Assembly: GCF_963082655.1 (NCBI RefSeq) | Contig: NC_081554.1 | Location: forward strand, 99,831,273-99,895,272 | Origin: Stomoxys calcitrans | Lineage: Eukaryota > Arthropoda > Insecta > Diptera > Muscidae | Direction: 5' to 3' | Length of the DNA stretch: 64,000 nt | Part shown: in pieces, positions 1-11,642 of the stretch | Layout of the letters: each line of letters starts with the position of its first letter | Position numbering within the stretch: the stretch's first letter is position 1 | Translations under genes and position numbers: made by a program | Notes under the pieces: generated by a model | The model's database searches: none | What the model was told of the DNA's origin: nothing | What the model saw: only the letters and a program-made list of their open reading frames with translations

Positions 1-625
1 AGCAATGTCCGTCTGTCTGTCTGTCCATGTATATTTGTAATCAAGGTACAGGTCGCATTTGTTGTCCGATTTTCACAAAATTTTACATTAGTGTCTTTTT
101 TGGTCCAAGGACGATCGCTATTAATTTTGAAAAAAATCGGTTCAGATTTAGATATAGCTCCCATATATATCTTTCATCCGATGTGCCCTTTTGAAGTTGT
201 AGAAGCCACAAAGCTGTAGAAGCCACAATTTACAAAATTTTGCACGAAGTGTTTTTTTTAACGACCCAAAATGTTTACAAAAATTTATTGAAATCGGTTC
301 AGATTTAGATATAGCTCCCATATATAACTTTCGACCGATTTGAACTATTAAGGCTGTAGAAGGCACAATTTTGGTCCGATCTTCACAAAATTTGGCACGA
401 AGTGCTTTTTGTGACCTCATATTACGTATGCAAAATTTAATCATAATCGGGTCAGTTTTATATATAGCTCCCATGTATATCTTTCATCCGAAATGCCCTT
501 TTAAAACTGTAGAAGCCACAATTTTGCTCCTCATATGTGTGCAAAGTTCCATAAAAATCGCTACAGATTCATTCCCATATATATATTTCATCCGATCGAC
601 TTTTGCCTTTCCTTACTGGTTTTAT
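1..625 (+). mobile_element. HINE-C (DINE-1-like) element, cut by window start
   Basis: It opens inside a GTCTGTCTGTCTGTCC microsatellite, followed by several imperfect units containing 'TCGGTTCAGATTTAGATATAGCTCCCATATATA' style sequence (visible near 136, 298, 448 and 560). It ends in ACTTTTGCCTTTCCTTACTGG at about 602-620. The same microsatellite, unit and end recur at 13999-14800 and 52640-53375, which defines a family. The short ORFs at 148-474 and 371-646 are shadows of the repeat. The 5' end lies outside the window. Confidence 0.7.
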
Positions 626-815
626 GTTGAAATCTGGTGCTACTAACTACCATGTTTTTGCCGTGGCGAATTCTTTCAGCCTTAACACATTACTGGACGT
701 TATGTCGAGGAGGCTAAATTTCCGACTATTGGATCAAAAATGTCTTCCTTCACTATCTTCGCATTGAAATCTCACAGAACGATTTTAATATCATGTGCGG
801 GGCAGCGTGTCTACT
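626..815 (-). pseudogene. RTE-clade LINE endonuclease fragment
   Basis: Read on the minus strand, this stretch is a diverged copy of 30860-31060: it shares the pieces encoding the '...VVGSTRFQH' area and the downstream 'GPTIGKF' area of an RTE-type apurinic endonuclease. It is short, has several stops and indels, and is bounded on both sides by HINE sequence. Homology to the second copy is seen directly; the RTE assignment comes from the longer copy. Confidence 0.55.
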
Positions 816-840
816 TTAACGACGAGAAATAAACCAAATT

Positions 841-1943
841 TTTATACCCTCCACCATAGGATGGGTGGAGGGTATAAAATGGTCGATCTAGCCATGTCCG
901 TCCGTCTGTCCGTCCGAAGTCGTCATTCTGTTTGTAACTACTCGAAATATTCGTCTGAGACCCCATAAAGTATATATATTCTTGATCGTCGCGACATTTT
1001 ATGTCGATCTAGCCATGTCCGTCCGTCCGTCCGTCTGTCTGTCGAAAGCACGCTAACTTCCGAAGGAGTAAGGCTAGCCGCTTGAAATTTTGCACAAATA
1101 CTTCCTATTAGTGTAGGTCGGTTGGTATAGTAAATGGGCCATATCGGTTCACGTTTTGATATATATAAACCGATTTTGGGTCTTGACTTCTTGAGCCTCT
1201 AGAGTGCGCAATTCTTATCCGATTTAGATAAAAATTTGCACGATGTGTTTTGTTATGATATCCAATATATGTGCCAAGTATGGTTCAAATCGGTTTATAA
1301 CCTGATTTAGCTGTCATATAAACCGAACTTGGGTCTTGACTTCTTGAGCCTCTAGAGTGCGCAATTCTTATCCGATTTGGCTGAAATTGTTATGAATTTA
1401 AATAACTGTGCCAAATATGGTTCAAATCGATCCATAACCTGATGTAGCGGCCGATTTTAGCCAAATCGGATTGAAATTGTGTCCTCTAGGGGCTCAAGAA
1501 GTCAAGTTCGCAGTAGGTTTATTTGGCAGCTATATACGGTAATGAACCGATATCAACCATACTCCGCAGAGTTGTTGAAAATCATAATAAAAAATGTCAG
1601 CAAAATCGGATAAGAATTTTGCCCTCTAGGGGCTCAAGATTTCAAGATCCAAGATCGGTTTATATGGTAGCTATATCAAAACAAGGACCGATATAGCCCA
1701 TTTACAATCCCAACCGACCTACACTGATAAGAAGTATTTGTGCAAAATTTCAAGCGGCTAGCTTTACTCCTTCGAAAGTTAATGTGTTTTCGACAGACAG
1801 ACGAACGGACATGGCTAGATCGACTTTAAATGTCATGACGATCAAGAATATATATACTTTATGGGGTCTTAGATGACTATTTCGAGGAGTTTAAAACAGA
1901 ATGACGAATTTAGTATACCCCCATCCCATGGTGGAGGGTATAA
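841..1943. mobile_element. Inverted pair of HINE-A elements (5' ends outward)
   Basis: The left edge reads TATACCCTCCACCATAGG (about 843), then the AAGTATATATATTCTTGATC block and a (GTCC)n array around 1012-1043. The right edge carries the same blocks reversed: a GACAGACAGACGAACGGAC array near 1790 and ATGGTGGAGGGTATAAAAA ending at about 1943. Unit orientation flips at about 1450. Both hairpin (3') ends are missing. The left arm also holds an extra GATCTAGCCATGTCCGTCC copy at 886-916, so it was rearranged more than once. Confidence 0.7.
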
Positions 1944-2139
1944 AAAAGGCAAATAAGTGGTTGTGCAGGGGTGAAACATCTCACATATAAAAATACGTAA
2001 AAATATCACCTGATTTGAGACGCTTGGAAAAAAATATTATTCATTTCATGGAAAAATATACTTTCAACCGTCAACCGTGAGTGTCTTGTGAGTCGTGAGT
2101 AAAATTTTTATCTCGTGCGAGTGCGTAAGTTAAAATTCG

Positions 2140-2226
2140 AGCATTGAGCTTAAGCGATCGGACTGCACTCATTGATATGAGAGAAGTATCTCCTGTTTTT
2201 TAATGGAATATACATGGGAAATTTAG
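2140..2226 (+). mobile_element. SINE tail fragment
   Basis: The phrase around 'GACTGCACTCATTGATATGAGAGAA ... TTAATGGAATATACATGGGAAATTTA' is the same 3' tail seen at 44755-44820 behind a tRNA-like head. Only the tail is present here. It abuts the CAGCAAA-rich repeat on its right. Confidence 0.5.
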
Positions 2227-2227
2227 T

Positions 2228-2715
2228 AGTAGTACCCTCAACCAAATTTGTTATTCAAAACAGCAAAAGTGTTTGCTAAAACAGCAGCTTTTGTCTGCTG
2301 AAAATGGGAAAGCAGACATAACTGCTGTTTCAGCAAACATTGGGTTGCTGCTAAATCAGCAAACAAAATCAGATGTTTTAAGTGCAAAAATCTGCTGAAA
2401 AATGCCATTTGTTATGTTTGCAGAACTACTGATGTAATAGCAGAACTAATGCTACAATAGCAGCAAAATTATCTACTTTTTTCTATGAGTGCAGTATTAT
2501 CTACGTATACTATTTGCATGAGAATGCTATTCGCTGCATCAAACTTGCACTGTAAACAAAACTAAAATAAAACGCAAAATTGCGCTCGTAGAGAAAAAAA
2601 TTCACTCTTAAAAAAAAATTATAGCTATCACTCTCTGCTGACTGCACTCAACTTTACTGCTATTCCAGCACCAGTTCTGCTGTTATAGCAAAAAGCCTGA
2701 CATTTTTGCTGTGTG
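2228..2715. repeat. CAGCAAA-rich interspersed repeat
   Basis: It starts CAACCAAATTTGTTATTC and continues with many CAGCAAA / TTTGCTG words on both strands (AAACAGCAAAAG, TTTGCTAAAACAGCAG, CAGCAAACA). A second copy begins at 51213 with the same first 60 or so bases; its far half is at about 53385-53545. Related but weaker sequence occurs at 16660-16830 and 49600-49790. There is no ORF. I do not recognise the family. The abundance of inverted CAGCA/TGCTG words suggests a folding non-autonomous element. Confidence 0.5.
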
Positions 2716-3794
2716 CATATTTCAATATCGGGAATAAGGTGCATGCACTATTTAGTGGTTTTTAAACATTTCGTTTTTTTCTATGCTTCCCAAACGCAAA
2801 ATCTTCATTCACCAATGTGATAATATATCTTTGAATTTGCAATGAATGATACAAAATTTAATATCCTATGCTGAACGCAGTGTCCAGTATACATATATCT
2901 ACCAAATGCAAAAGGACTATTTGGAAAGTAAAATTTTGTTCGAATAGGAAATATTAATTTTTCTCGACGGGGCAGTATAAAGAGCTTAATAAATAAAATA
3001 AAATTATTATACATTAGGGCTCAGCCAACACACTCCGTTGCCATCACATTTCCGTCACTTTATTTTTTATCATTCTGCTTATTTGATAAATCTCTTCCGC
3101 GAGCTACGCAACGATGGCATTGTAATCAGCACAGTGCAGTCTATTGCAATAAGACATAAACTAATCATTTTCCACCTGGCAGTTCATTTTCATTTTGTCG
3201 GATTTGTTTTTAACGTTGTTCGCTAAATCGTTCTCCTAGGAATTCCTAAGCAGATTATGTTTGTTTATATTTCATAGATGAATGGTTGGTTATTCTTGTG
3301 TGCATTTTTTATGTATCTGGGGCAACAAGGGGCAGAAGAAAACATCAGGATTCAGCACTATCCATAAACTCATCTTTACCAACGATTGTAATCGACAATG
3401 TTGTTGACAATCTCATAGATACCCTAAGCAAAGTTAGCAAAAGGCTTAACTAACTGATGATTAAGTTAGATTATAATAATAGCCTGTAATCAGTCTCACT
3501 TAAAAAATTTAGTGATACCCCAGGGAAAAAAGAAATTTATGTTTTCTTGTTCCGTCTTATGAACAAACCAGATCGCTAAAAAAATTTATTGTAATTATGT
3601 TAAAACTTATGTTCTCTTTCTGACAATCTATATTCTGTAAGGGTGTTCTATAACCACACAGAAACCTGTTATGACCAGAGATAGACTGTCGAAAACTGTG
3701 ACGTAGTATATGACATATATTTTCGAGGTACAATACGTGCGTCGAAAATGTCGTAAACATAGCCAAAAAAGATTTTGAAAAATTTATTAAAAAA
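2716..3794. other. Unassigned stretch, no gene seen
   Basis: AT-rich DNA with only short ORFs (69, 62 and 69 codons at 2805-3014, 3038-3226 and 3557-3766), none with a recognisable motif or codon signal. I see no repeat shared with the rest of the window. It may be unique intergenic or intronic DNA. Confidence 0.4.
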
Positions 3795-4832
3795 CATCTA
3801 AAAAGGCATTAAGTTCGACCGGGCCGAACTTTGGATACCCACCACCCCGGGTAAATATGAAAACCCCCTTTCGGCACAATCAGGTGAAAATTGGATAACT
3901 TATGCACCCAAATTCGACACGGATATTGAGTGCGCTAATAAATATAAGTCACTGTTAAATTTCGTATTTCAAATTTCAACAAAATCGGGTAATAAATAAA
4001 GCTTTCATGAGCTTCAGACCCTAAATCGGCATATCGGTCTTTATGACAGCTATATCTAAATATTGTACAATCCGATCTGAACCATATTTGGGTCGGATAA
4101 GGAGTGGCCTAAAACTACTTACTGTTTCAAATTTCAGCGAAATCGGATAAAAAATAAAGAAATCAAATTTCATCGAAATAGGTTTAAAAAAATAGGCTTT
4201 TGACCCTTTATCTGGAGATAGGTCTATATAGCAACTATACCTAAATACAGTCCGGTTTGATCCATATTTAGGCCGGATATCATGAGGCTTAAGATAACCC
4301 TCTGTTTCAAATTTCGAAATCGGGTAATAAATAAAGCTTTTATGGGCTTCAGACCCTTAATCGGCAGATCGGTATATATGACAGCTATATATAAATATAG
4401 TCTGATTTAGACCACATTTGTGCCAGATGTTGGGAGGCCTAAAACTACTCACTGTTTCAAATTTCAGTGAAACCGGATTAAAAATTAAGCATTTATGGGC
4501 ATTAGACCCTTTATCGAAAATCGGTCTGTCTATATAGCTGCTATTACATCCAAATATGGTCCGATTTGGCCCGTTCAAGAACTTAACCAGCGTGCATCAA
4601 AAAGACGTATCTGTGCCAAATTTCAGCTCAATATCTCAATTTTTGAAGCATGTAGAGTGATTACAACAGACGGACGGACAGACACATGGACATCGTTAAA
4701 TAGTCTTAGAATTTTACGACGATCCGAAATATACATACTTTGTAGGGTCGGAAATTGATATTTCGATGTGTTGCAAACGGAATGACTAAATGAATAACCC
4801 CATTTCCTATGGTGGTGGGTATGATAATAAGA
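3795..4832 (-). mobile_element. HINE-B element, near full length
   Basis: The 3' side (left) has TTCGACCGGGCCGAACTTTGG and TACCCACCACC. The 5' side (right) has ACAGACGGACGGACAGACAC, a CCGAAATATACATACTTTGTAGGG block and CCTATGGTGGTGGGTAT. Between them lie about four imperfect units of roughly 150-185 bp around 'AGCTATATCTAAATAT' (near 4049, 4230, 4384 and 4540). HINE-B differs from HINE-A by CCCACCACC in place of CCTCCACCA. Small ORFs inside it are repeat shadows. Confidence 0.75.
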
Positions 4833-4865
4833 AAATCTTAGAACTATTTTAAACATTCATAAATT

Positions 4866-5060
4866 TATGATTGCGGCCACTCTAGTGGTTAGAAGTTGCG
4901 TCTATAACAAAAAACGTCTGAGTTCGAATCCCAGCGAGAACATCAAAGACAATTTCAGCTGTTGTTTCTTCTCACAAATGTTGGTGGATGGCATTTATGA
5001 ATATCCATATAACATTTCCAACCGCTCCGCAAGACATCGCTCACAAAAACAAAACAAAAC
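4866..5060 (+). mobile_element. tRNA-derived SINE-like element
   Basis: An A-box-like CTCTAGTGGTTAGAAG lies at 4880-4895 and a good B-box GAGTTCGAATCCC at 4920-4932, spaced as in a tRNA gene. No clean cloverleaf can be drawn and the following A-rich sequence (AAAACAAAACAAAAC near 5045-5060) suits a retroposed SINE more than a working tRNA. The two internal boxes would be the polymerase III promoter. Confidence 0.5.
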
Positions 5061-5117
5061 TTATTATTTTTCCATTTTCAAGTTGTTTGCTTGTTAGGGC
5101 GAAGATCATTAAATTTT

Positions 5118-5447
5118 ACAATTGGCACAGTTGTTGAAAGTTATAACAGAACACTCTATGAAAAATTTCGGCCAAATCGGATAAAAAACGCGGCCTTTAA
5201 AGGCTCCAGAAATCAAATTGGGAGATCGGTTTATATGGAAGCTATATCTAAATCTAAACCGATATGACTCATTTGAAATCCCCAATGAACTAGATCAATA
5301 TTAAGTATCTGTGCAAAATTGGTCTCAGAACATCGCGGCGATCAAGAATACATAAATATTTTTATGAGATCTTTGACGAATATTTCGAGTTGTTACAAAC
5401 GGAATGACTTGATTAGTATACCCTCATCCTATGGTGGTGGGTATAAA
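5118..5447 (-). mobile_element. HINE fragment, hairpin end missing
   Basis: Two partial units (TCGGATAAAAAACGCGG, GATCGGTTTATATGGAAGC) followed by the conserved 5' block (GATCAAGAATACATAAATAT, CCTATGGTGGTGGGTATAAAA ending about 5447). The microsatellite is deleted. The left breakpoint of the 2.69-kb tandem duplication (5421) falls inside this element's last 30 bases. Confidence 0.65.
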
Positions 5448-6030
5448 AATGACCTATATCTTGATATAAAGCTGATCTCCCGATGATAAATCTTCAGTTT
5501 ATAAAATCTTATTTCTGACCCAATTTCAATGTACAACCGTGCCGAGTTTGGATAAGGCGATCTCCCAATTTAAGTGTTTGATCCTAGAAAGGCGCTTTTA
5601 GTGGTCATTTTCGTCGTTACAGATTTGGCCATTTGGTATGCAGCTGCCAAATATGCCTGTTTCCCGACTGAAGGCATTGAACGCACAAAACCTGCATTTC
5701 CTACCCAGACTTACGAAATTTGGAAGTGATCCCTTAACACTCATACCAATTATAGTCAATATCAAAACTTACGCCCTTTTTCTGAAATTTGAAGCAGTGA
5801 GACCCCTTGTAACAGTAACATTCATGGTTTCATTCTGCACTTCTAACGAATGCACAGAAACGATATGAAGTAAATTAGTATTGATTTTTTCTGTAATTAA
5901 CTTGGTATTTACGTATTGATGGTATGAAATTTATGTTGAGAAAACCTACAAAAAATTGAGGTCAGCCTAATACCGAACCAAGAGTACAAAAGCCTACCAA
6001 ACGGCAACACTGGTCATGACGCACACGGTG
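5447..6030 (+). repeat. Interspersed repeat inside the duplicated unit
   Basis: The segment with ACTTACGAAATTTGGAAGTG, CATTCTGCACTTCTAACGAA and AAAAATTGAGGTCAGCCTA has a diverged reverse-complement copy at 46320-46620 in the same order. It is therefore a dispersed repeat, not host coding sequence, although it carries a 76-codon ORF (5638-5868). I do not recognise the family. Confidence 0.5.
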
Positions 6031-6683
6031 TGTGAAATTTCAGGTCTAGACAACCATTATCTCGATAAATTAAATTGGATATCGCTAACGGCATGCCAGA
6101 GATTCCAGTTCTCCTAGAATTGCCGTGTTTTATTTGAATACTGGATGCCCAAGCAGTAAAGGATAAAAGTTGAACGCAAATCATCTGTCCAGTGCAAGTC
6201 TGTTTGTTTCACATCAGATCAGTAACACTGATATGCTACGCATCAAAACCATATAAAGAAAGAATATTTGTAAAATTTATAGAAGTTAAAAAATTATTAA
6301 GATATGTGCACGTAATTTTATGAACCATTGGTTTAAATTTTATTTTGTCGTTCACAATAAAGCTATTTCTGTAGGTGGCCACACTTAAAGATGAAAACCA
6401 CATCTTGGCAATCTTGAAGACAGTTGTTCTACATAAGCCTGCACTGATTATTTATCCAGTATCTGGTTGTGCTGGATAGATGTCATTTCCACACAATTTT
6501 TGCTGCACTGCACTGTATAGTACTAAAATAAAACAAGGTTAATGTGTAATGTAGTCAGGGTTGTCAGACGTTACGATTTTACGTCATTTTGATGATTTTC
6601 GTTCCTTTTACGCTTGATGATTTTTGCTTTGAAAGCCTTACGATTTGACGTTTTTTTGACCATTAAACATAAATTTTATTTTT

Positions 6684-6930
6684 AGCTAACTGAACCGGGC
6701 TCGCTTCACTGTGCCTTCTTTAACTCTCTAATATCTTTTATTTGCGCCCTTTTTTGTCATGGTGTTGAATAAGTTCAATTTGGGTGGTGAACCCCCACAG
6801 ACTAGGTCACGAAAGTGGATATCAATTTCGTGCTTTACTCCCTAAAAGCTTTAAATTCGGTAAATATATCCAATTGGGTGTTTTTGGTATGGGGCGTCCG
6901 CCCAAACACCCCAATTTTGCAAACAGAAAA
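6684..6930 (-). mobile_element. Decayed Helitron 3' end
   Basis: TAGCTAACTGAACCGGGCTC and GCTTCACTGTGCCTTCTTTA match, with substitutions, the terminal sequence of the Helitron at 19338-21540 (CTAGCTGACCCGGGCCCGC, CGCTGCGCCTTCTTTTACTT). Further right, GGATATCAATTTCGTGCTTTACTC and GGGGCGTCCGCCCAAACACC resemble its internal units. It is copied in the second duplication unit at about 9368-9614. Confidence 0.5.
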
Positions 6931-7447
6931 CAGATTTGTTGCATCACACCATTTCGCCAACCCCAAATTTGTTCTTGTGACAACCAACGTTATGTCAAGT
7001 TTATGTTATGCTACCATAAATTAAAATTACTGTAATTATTTATAACTTAATCGTTCTCTTTATTGCTTTCTGCTCTCCAGCGCGTTTTTCTCTCTGGACT
7101 TACGCTTTAAAATAATTTTTTTAATTTTCTAGGGGTGGACTACGAGAGATTTGAACTCATGATGTCAAGTTTGGTAGCCTTTCACGCATCCTCATCATTT
7201 TCATACTACTGAAAAAAGGCAATAACCATAACTTCACAGTAATAAGAAACTCAATTGATTTAAATTAAAAAACCACTTCAAAAAATTATAAGAAATACAT
7301 ATATTTAAGTCGAATATTATAAAATAAATTTAAAGAAAAAATAACAAAACAAATTTTGGCCAGCGGGATTTGAACCTGGATCCGAATTCTTCAGTGGCAT
7401 GTGAGGATTTGGTATGCAGTATTAACTGCTGGTGGGGAAGTTAGCAT

Positions 7448-7545
7448 ATGAGGCTAGTACAACTCCGGAAGTGAGGTTAGTACAACTACGGTAGTGTAGT
7501 TAGCACAACTACCGGTAGGGTAGTTGGTACAAATACAGTTAGAGT
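7448..7545 (+). repeat. Short imperfect tandem repeat (about 30 bp)
   Basis: Four imperfect units built on GTTAGTACAACTACGGTAG (variants AGGCTAGTACAACTCCGGAAG, GTTAGCACAACTACCGGTAG, GTTGGTACAAATACAG). The same block appears at about 10132-10230 in the second duplication unit with the same unit count, so it expanded before the 2.69-kb duplication. Confidence 0.55.
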
Positions 7546-7794
7546 CTTGTGCTAGCACTTTAGTGGTACTGCAGAAAATAAAACGTGGTTGATACAATTG
7601 GCAGAGCAAAATAAATTTAATTTTTATGAAAATGTTTGATAGAACTGAACTGATGTATCGGTTAGTATCATTTTTTGAATCCTTTTTATTGAATCGTAAT
7701 TAAGATAGCTATTGAACTATGAATATAATCAATTTGAACCAGTTTGAACTGCAGGTTCAATCCATTAAAATTAATTTGACACTATTATCTTTTT

Positions 7795-8108
7795 ATTTAT
7801 ACCCATGACAATAGGATGGGGGTATACTAATCTCGTAATTCCGTTTGTAATACATAGAAATATTGATCTGCGACCTCATAAATATTAAATATTCTGGATC
7901 ATCTCGACATTCTGAATCGATCTATCCATCTCCGTCCGTCCGTCTCTCGAAATCACGATAGCGGTCCAACGTGTAAAACTAGCCGATTGAAATTTTGGAC
8001 AAATACTTCTTATCGATGTAGGTCATTGGGGGTTGCAAATGGGTCATATCGGTTCAGATTTGGATATTGCATCTATATAAACCGATCCCCCGATTTGACT
8101 TCTTCAGC
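7795..8108 (+). mobile_element. HINE 5' part, truncated at duplication junction
   Basis: TATACCCATGACAATAGG, the ATTCTGGATCATCTCGACAT block, GTCCGTCCGTCTCTCG and the first unit are present. The element then stops abruptly at 8108 where the second copy of the duplicated segment starts. The complete version is at 10483-11642. Confidence 0.8.
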
Positions 8109-10792
8109 CCCTCATCCTATGGTGGTGGGTATAAAAATGACCTATATCTTGATATAAAGCTGATCTCCCGATGATAAATCTTCAGTTTATAAAATCGTAT
8201 TTCTGACCCAATTTCAATGTACAACCGTGCCGAGTTTGGATAAGGCGATCTCCCAATTTAAGTGTTTGATCCTAGAAAGGCTCTTTTAGTGGTCATTTTC
8301 GTCGTTACAGATTTGGCCATTTGGTATGCAGCTGCCAAATATGCCTGTTTCCCGACTGAAGGCATTGAACGCACAAAACCTGCATTTCCTACCCAGACTT
8401 ACGAAATTTGGAAGTGATCCCTTAACACTCATACCAATTATAGTCAATATCAAAACTTACGCCCTTTTTCTGAAATTTGAAGCAGTGAGACCCCTTGTAA
8501 CAGTAACATTCATGGTTTCATTCTGCACTTCTAACGAATGCACAGAAACGATATGAAGTAAATTAGTATTGATTTTTTCTGTAATTAACTTGGTATTTAC
8601 GTATTGATGGTATGAAATTTATGTTGAGAAAACCTACAAAAAATTGAGGTCAGCCTACTACCGAACCAAGAGTACAAAAGCCTACCAAACGGCAACACTG
8701 GTCATGACGCACACGGTGTGTGAAATTTCAGGTCTAGACAACCATTATCTCGATAAATTAAATTGGATGTCGCTAACGGCATGCCAGAGATTCCAGTTCT
8801 CCTAGAATTGCCGTGTTTTATTTGAATACTGGATGCCCAAGCAGTAAAGGATAAAAGTTGAACGCAAATCATCTGTCCAGTGCAAGTCTGTTTGTTTCAC
8901 ATCAGATCAGTAACACTGATATGCTACGCATCAAAACCATATAAAGAAAGAATATTTGTAAAATTTATAGAAGTTAAAAAATTATTAAGATATGTGCACG
9001 TAATTGAACCATTGGTTTAAATTTTATTTTGTCGTTCACAATAAAGCTATTTCTGTAGGTGGCCACACTTAAAGATGAAAACCACATCTTGGCAATCTTG
9101 AAGACAGTTGTTCTACATAAGCCTGCACTGATTATTTATCCAGTATCTGGTTGTGCTGGATAGATGTCATTTCCACACAATTTTTGCTGCACTGCACTGT
9201 ATAGTACTAAAATAAAACAGGGTTAATGTGTAATGTAGTCAGGGTTGTCAGACGTTACGATTTTACGTCATTTTGACGATTTTCGTTCCTTTTACGCTTG
9301 ATGATTTTTGCTTTGAAAGCCTTACGATTTGACGATTTTTTGACCATTAAACATAAATTTTATTTTTAGCTAACTGAACCGGGCTCGCTTCACTGTGCCT
9401 TCTTTAACTCTCTAATATCTTTTATTTGCGCCCTTTTTTGTCATGGTGTTGAATAAGTTCAATTTGGGTGGTGAACCCCCACAGACTAGGTCACGAAAGT
9501 GGATATCAATTTCGTGCTTTACTCCCTAAAAGCTTTAAATTCGGTAAATATATCCAATTGGGTGTTTTTGGTATGGGGCGTCCGCCCAAACACCCCAATT
9601 TTGCAAACAGAAAACAGATTTGTTGCATCACACCATTTCGCCAACCCCAAATTTGTTCTTGTGACAACCAACGTTATGTCAAGTTTATGTTATGCTACCA
9701 TAAATAAAAATTACTGTAATTATTTATAACTTAATCGTTCTCTTTATTGCTTTCTGCTCTCCAGCGCGTTTTTCTCTCTGGACTTACGCTTTAAAATAAT
9801 TTTTTTAATTTTCTAGGGGTGGACTACGAGAGATTTGAACTCATGATGTCAAGTTTGGTAGCCTTTCACGCATCCTCATCGTTTTCATAGTACTGAAAAA
9901 AGGCAATAACCATAACTTCACAGTAATAAGAATCTCAATTGATTTAAATTAAAAAACCACTTCAAAAAATTATAAGAAATACATATATTTAAGTCGAATA
10001 TTATAAAATAAATTTAAAGAAAAAATAACAAAACAAATTTTGGCCAGCGGGATTTGAACCTGGATCCGAATTCTTCAGTGGCATGGGAGGATTTGGTATG
10101 CAGTATTAACTGCTGGTGGGGAAGTTAGCATATGAGGCTAGTACAACTCCGGAAGTGAGGTTAGTACAACTACGGTAGTGTAGTTAGCACAACTACCGGT
10201 AGGGTAGTTGGTACAAATACAGTTAGAGTCTTGTGCTAGCACTTTAGTGGTACTGCAGAAAATAAAACGTGGTTGATACAATTGGCAGAGCAAAATAAAT
10301 TTAATTTTTATGAAAATGTTTGATAGAACTGAACTGATGTATCGGTTAGTATCATTTTTTGAATCCTTTTTATTGAATCGTAATTAAGATAGCTATTGAA
10401 CTATGAATATAATCAATTTGAACCAGTTTGAACTGCAGGTTCAATCCATTAAAATTAATTTGACACTATTATCTTTTTATTTATACCCATGACAATAGGA
10501 TGGGGGTATACTAATCTCGTAATTCCGTTTGTAACACATAGAAATATTGATCTGCGACCTCATAAATATTAAATATTCTGGATCATCTCGACATTCTGAA
10601 TCGATCTATCCATCTCCGTCCGTCCGTCTCTCGAAATCACGATAGCGGTCCAACGTGTAAAACTAGCCGATTGAAATTTTGGACAAATACTTCTTATCGA
10701 TGTAGGTCATTGGGGGTTGCAAATGGGTCATATCGGTTCAGATTTGGATATTGCATCTATATAAACCGATCCCCTGATTTGACTTCTTCAGC
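8109..10792. repeat. Tandem duplication, unit 2 (2684 bp)
   Basis: Second copy of 5421-8108 in direct orientation, 4 bases shorter (TTAT missing near 9005). The junction reads CAGCCCCTCATCC. The left parent is CAGCCCCTAGG (10790) and the right parent TACCCTCATCC (5419), so CCCT is shared microhomology. The ORFs at 8326-8556, 9468-9707 and 9499-9729 are copies of those in unit 1. The few visible differences indicate a recent event. Confidence 0.9.
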
Positions 10793-11642
10793 CCCTAGGA
10801 GCTTCAATTTTTATTCGATTTGGCCGAACTTTGGATCAAAGACTTACATTATGACGCCAAGTATGATCCGAATCGGTATATAAACAGATATAGCCCTCAT
10901 ATAAACCGATCCCCGGTTTTGACATCTTGATCCTCTGGAAGTCTCAATTTTCTTGCGATTTCGCTGAAATTGGCACCAAATTCAGCACCATAATGTCTTA
11001 TGAGGCATAAGGTCATATTCACTTTCCCGGGAAATCGGAACATATTTTTCGAATATCACTCTAGCGTAACAACTTACGGCGGCATGAGCTTCGAGGTCCC
11101 TGAGGTGACCCCGAATGATGAAAGCTCTAGATTTTGTGAAGTCATGGCCCCAATTACAAACGGGCCAGAAAGTTTCAGATTTGGATATAGACACCATATA
11201 AACCGATCCATCGACATTACTTCTTAAGCCCCTAAAGGACGGAAATCTTATCCAATTTAGTTGACTTCCACTATCACCTCCAACATTCGTGCTAGTATGG
11301 TCTGAATCGGTTCATAACCTGATATAGCTCCCATATAAACCGATCTCACGAATGTACTTCTTGAGCCCCTAGAGTGCTCAATTCTTACCCGATTTGTTTA
11401 AAAATTTGTACATTGACTTTAACTATGACCTCTAACATACGTATAGTCAGGGTTGATCCAATTACATAGCTCCCATATAACCTATTTCTCGATTTGGATT
11501 CTTGAATAACAACGAAAAGCAATTCTTACCTATTAATAGCCTATCCATCTATTAAAATCCTACAAATACTTGACAAATGCGATGCTTGGTGGAGGGTATA
11601 TGAAATTTGGTTCGGTGAACTTAGCAAGCTTTTACTTGTTTT
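10483..11642 (+). mobile_element. HINE-A-like element, full length
   Basis: The 5' end TATACCCATGACAATAGGATG is followed by GTCCGTCCGTCTCTCG and about five diverged units ('GATATAGCTCCCATATAAACCG' type). The 3' end has TGGTGGAGGGTATATG, a decayed hairpin TTCGGTGAAC and TTTTACTTG at 11633-11641. The right breakpoint of the tandem duplication (10793) lies inside it. Overlapping ORFs at 10671-11227 are not genes. Confidence 0.75.

Larger units (their letters stand above)
5421..8108. repeat. Tandem duplication, unit 1 (2688 bp)
   Basis: The sequence from CCCTCATCC at 5421 repeats in direct orientation from 8109 with only scattered substitutions (e.g. ATCTTAT/ATCGTAT near 5508/8196) and a 4-base deletion in unit 2 near 9005. 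Contents: HINE terminus; an interspersed repeat at 5447-6030; a decayed Helitron end at 6684-6930; two tRNA B-box-like sites read on the minus strand (7145-7157, 7365-7378); short tandem units at 7448-7545; and the 5' part of a HINE at 7795-8108. The ORFs at 5638-5868, 6784-7035 and 6815-7024 show no domain and recur only because of the duplication. Confidence 0.9.

Noticed and set aside
5638..5868. 76-codon ORF identical at 8326-8556, suggesting a conserved small gene
   Set aside because: Identity is due to the recent tandem duplication, and the diverged copy at 46320-46620 does not keep the frame.
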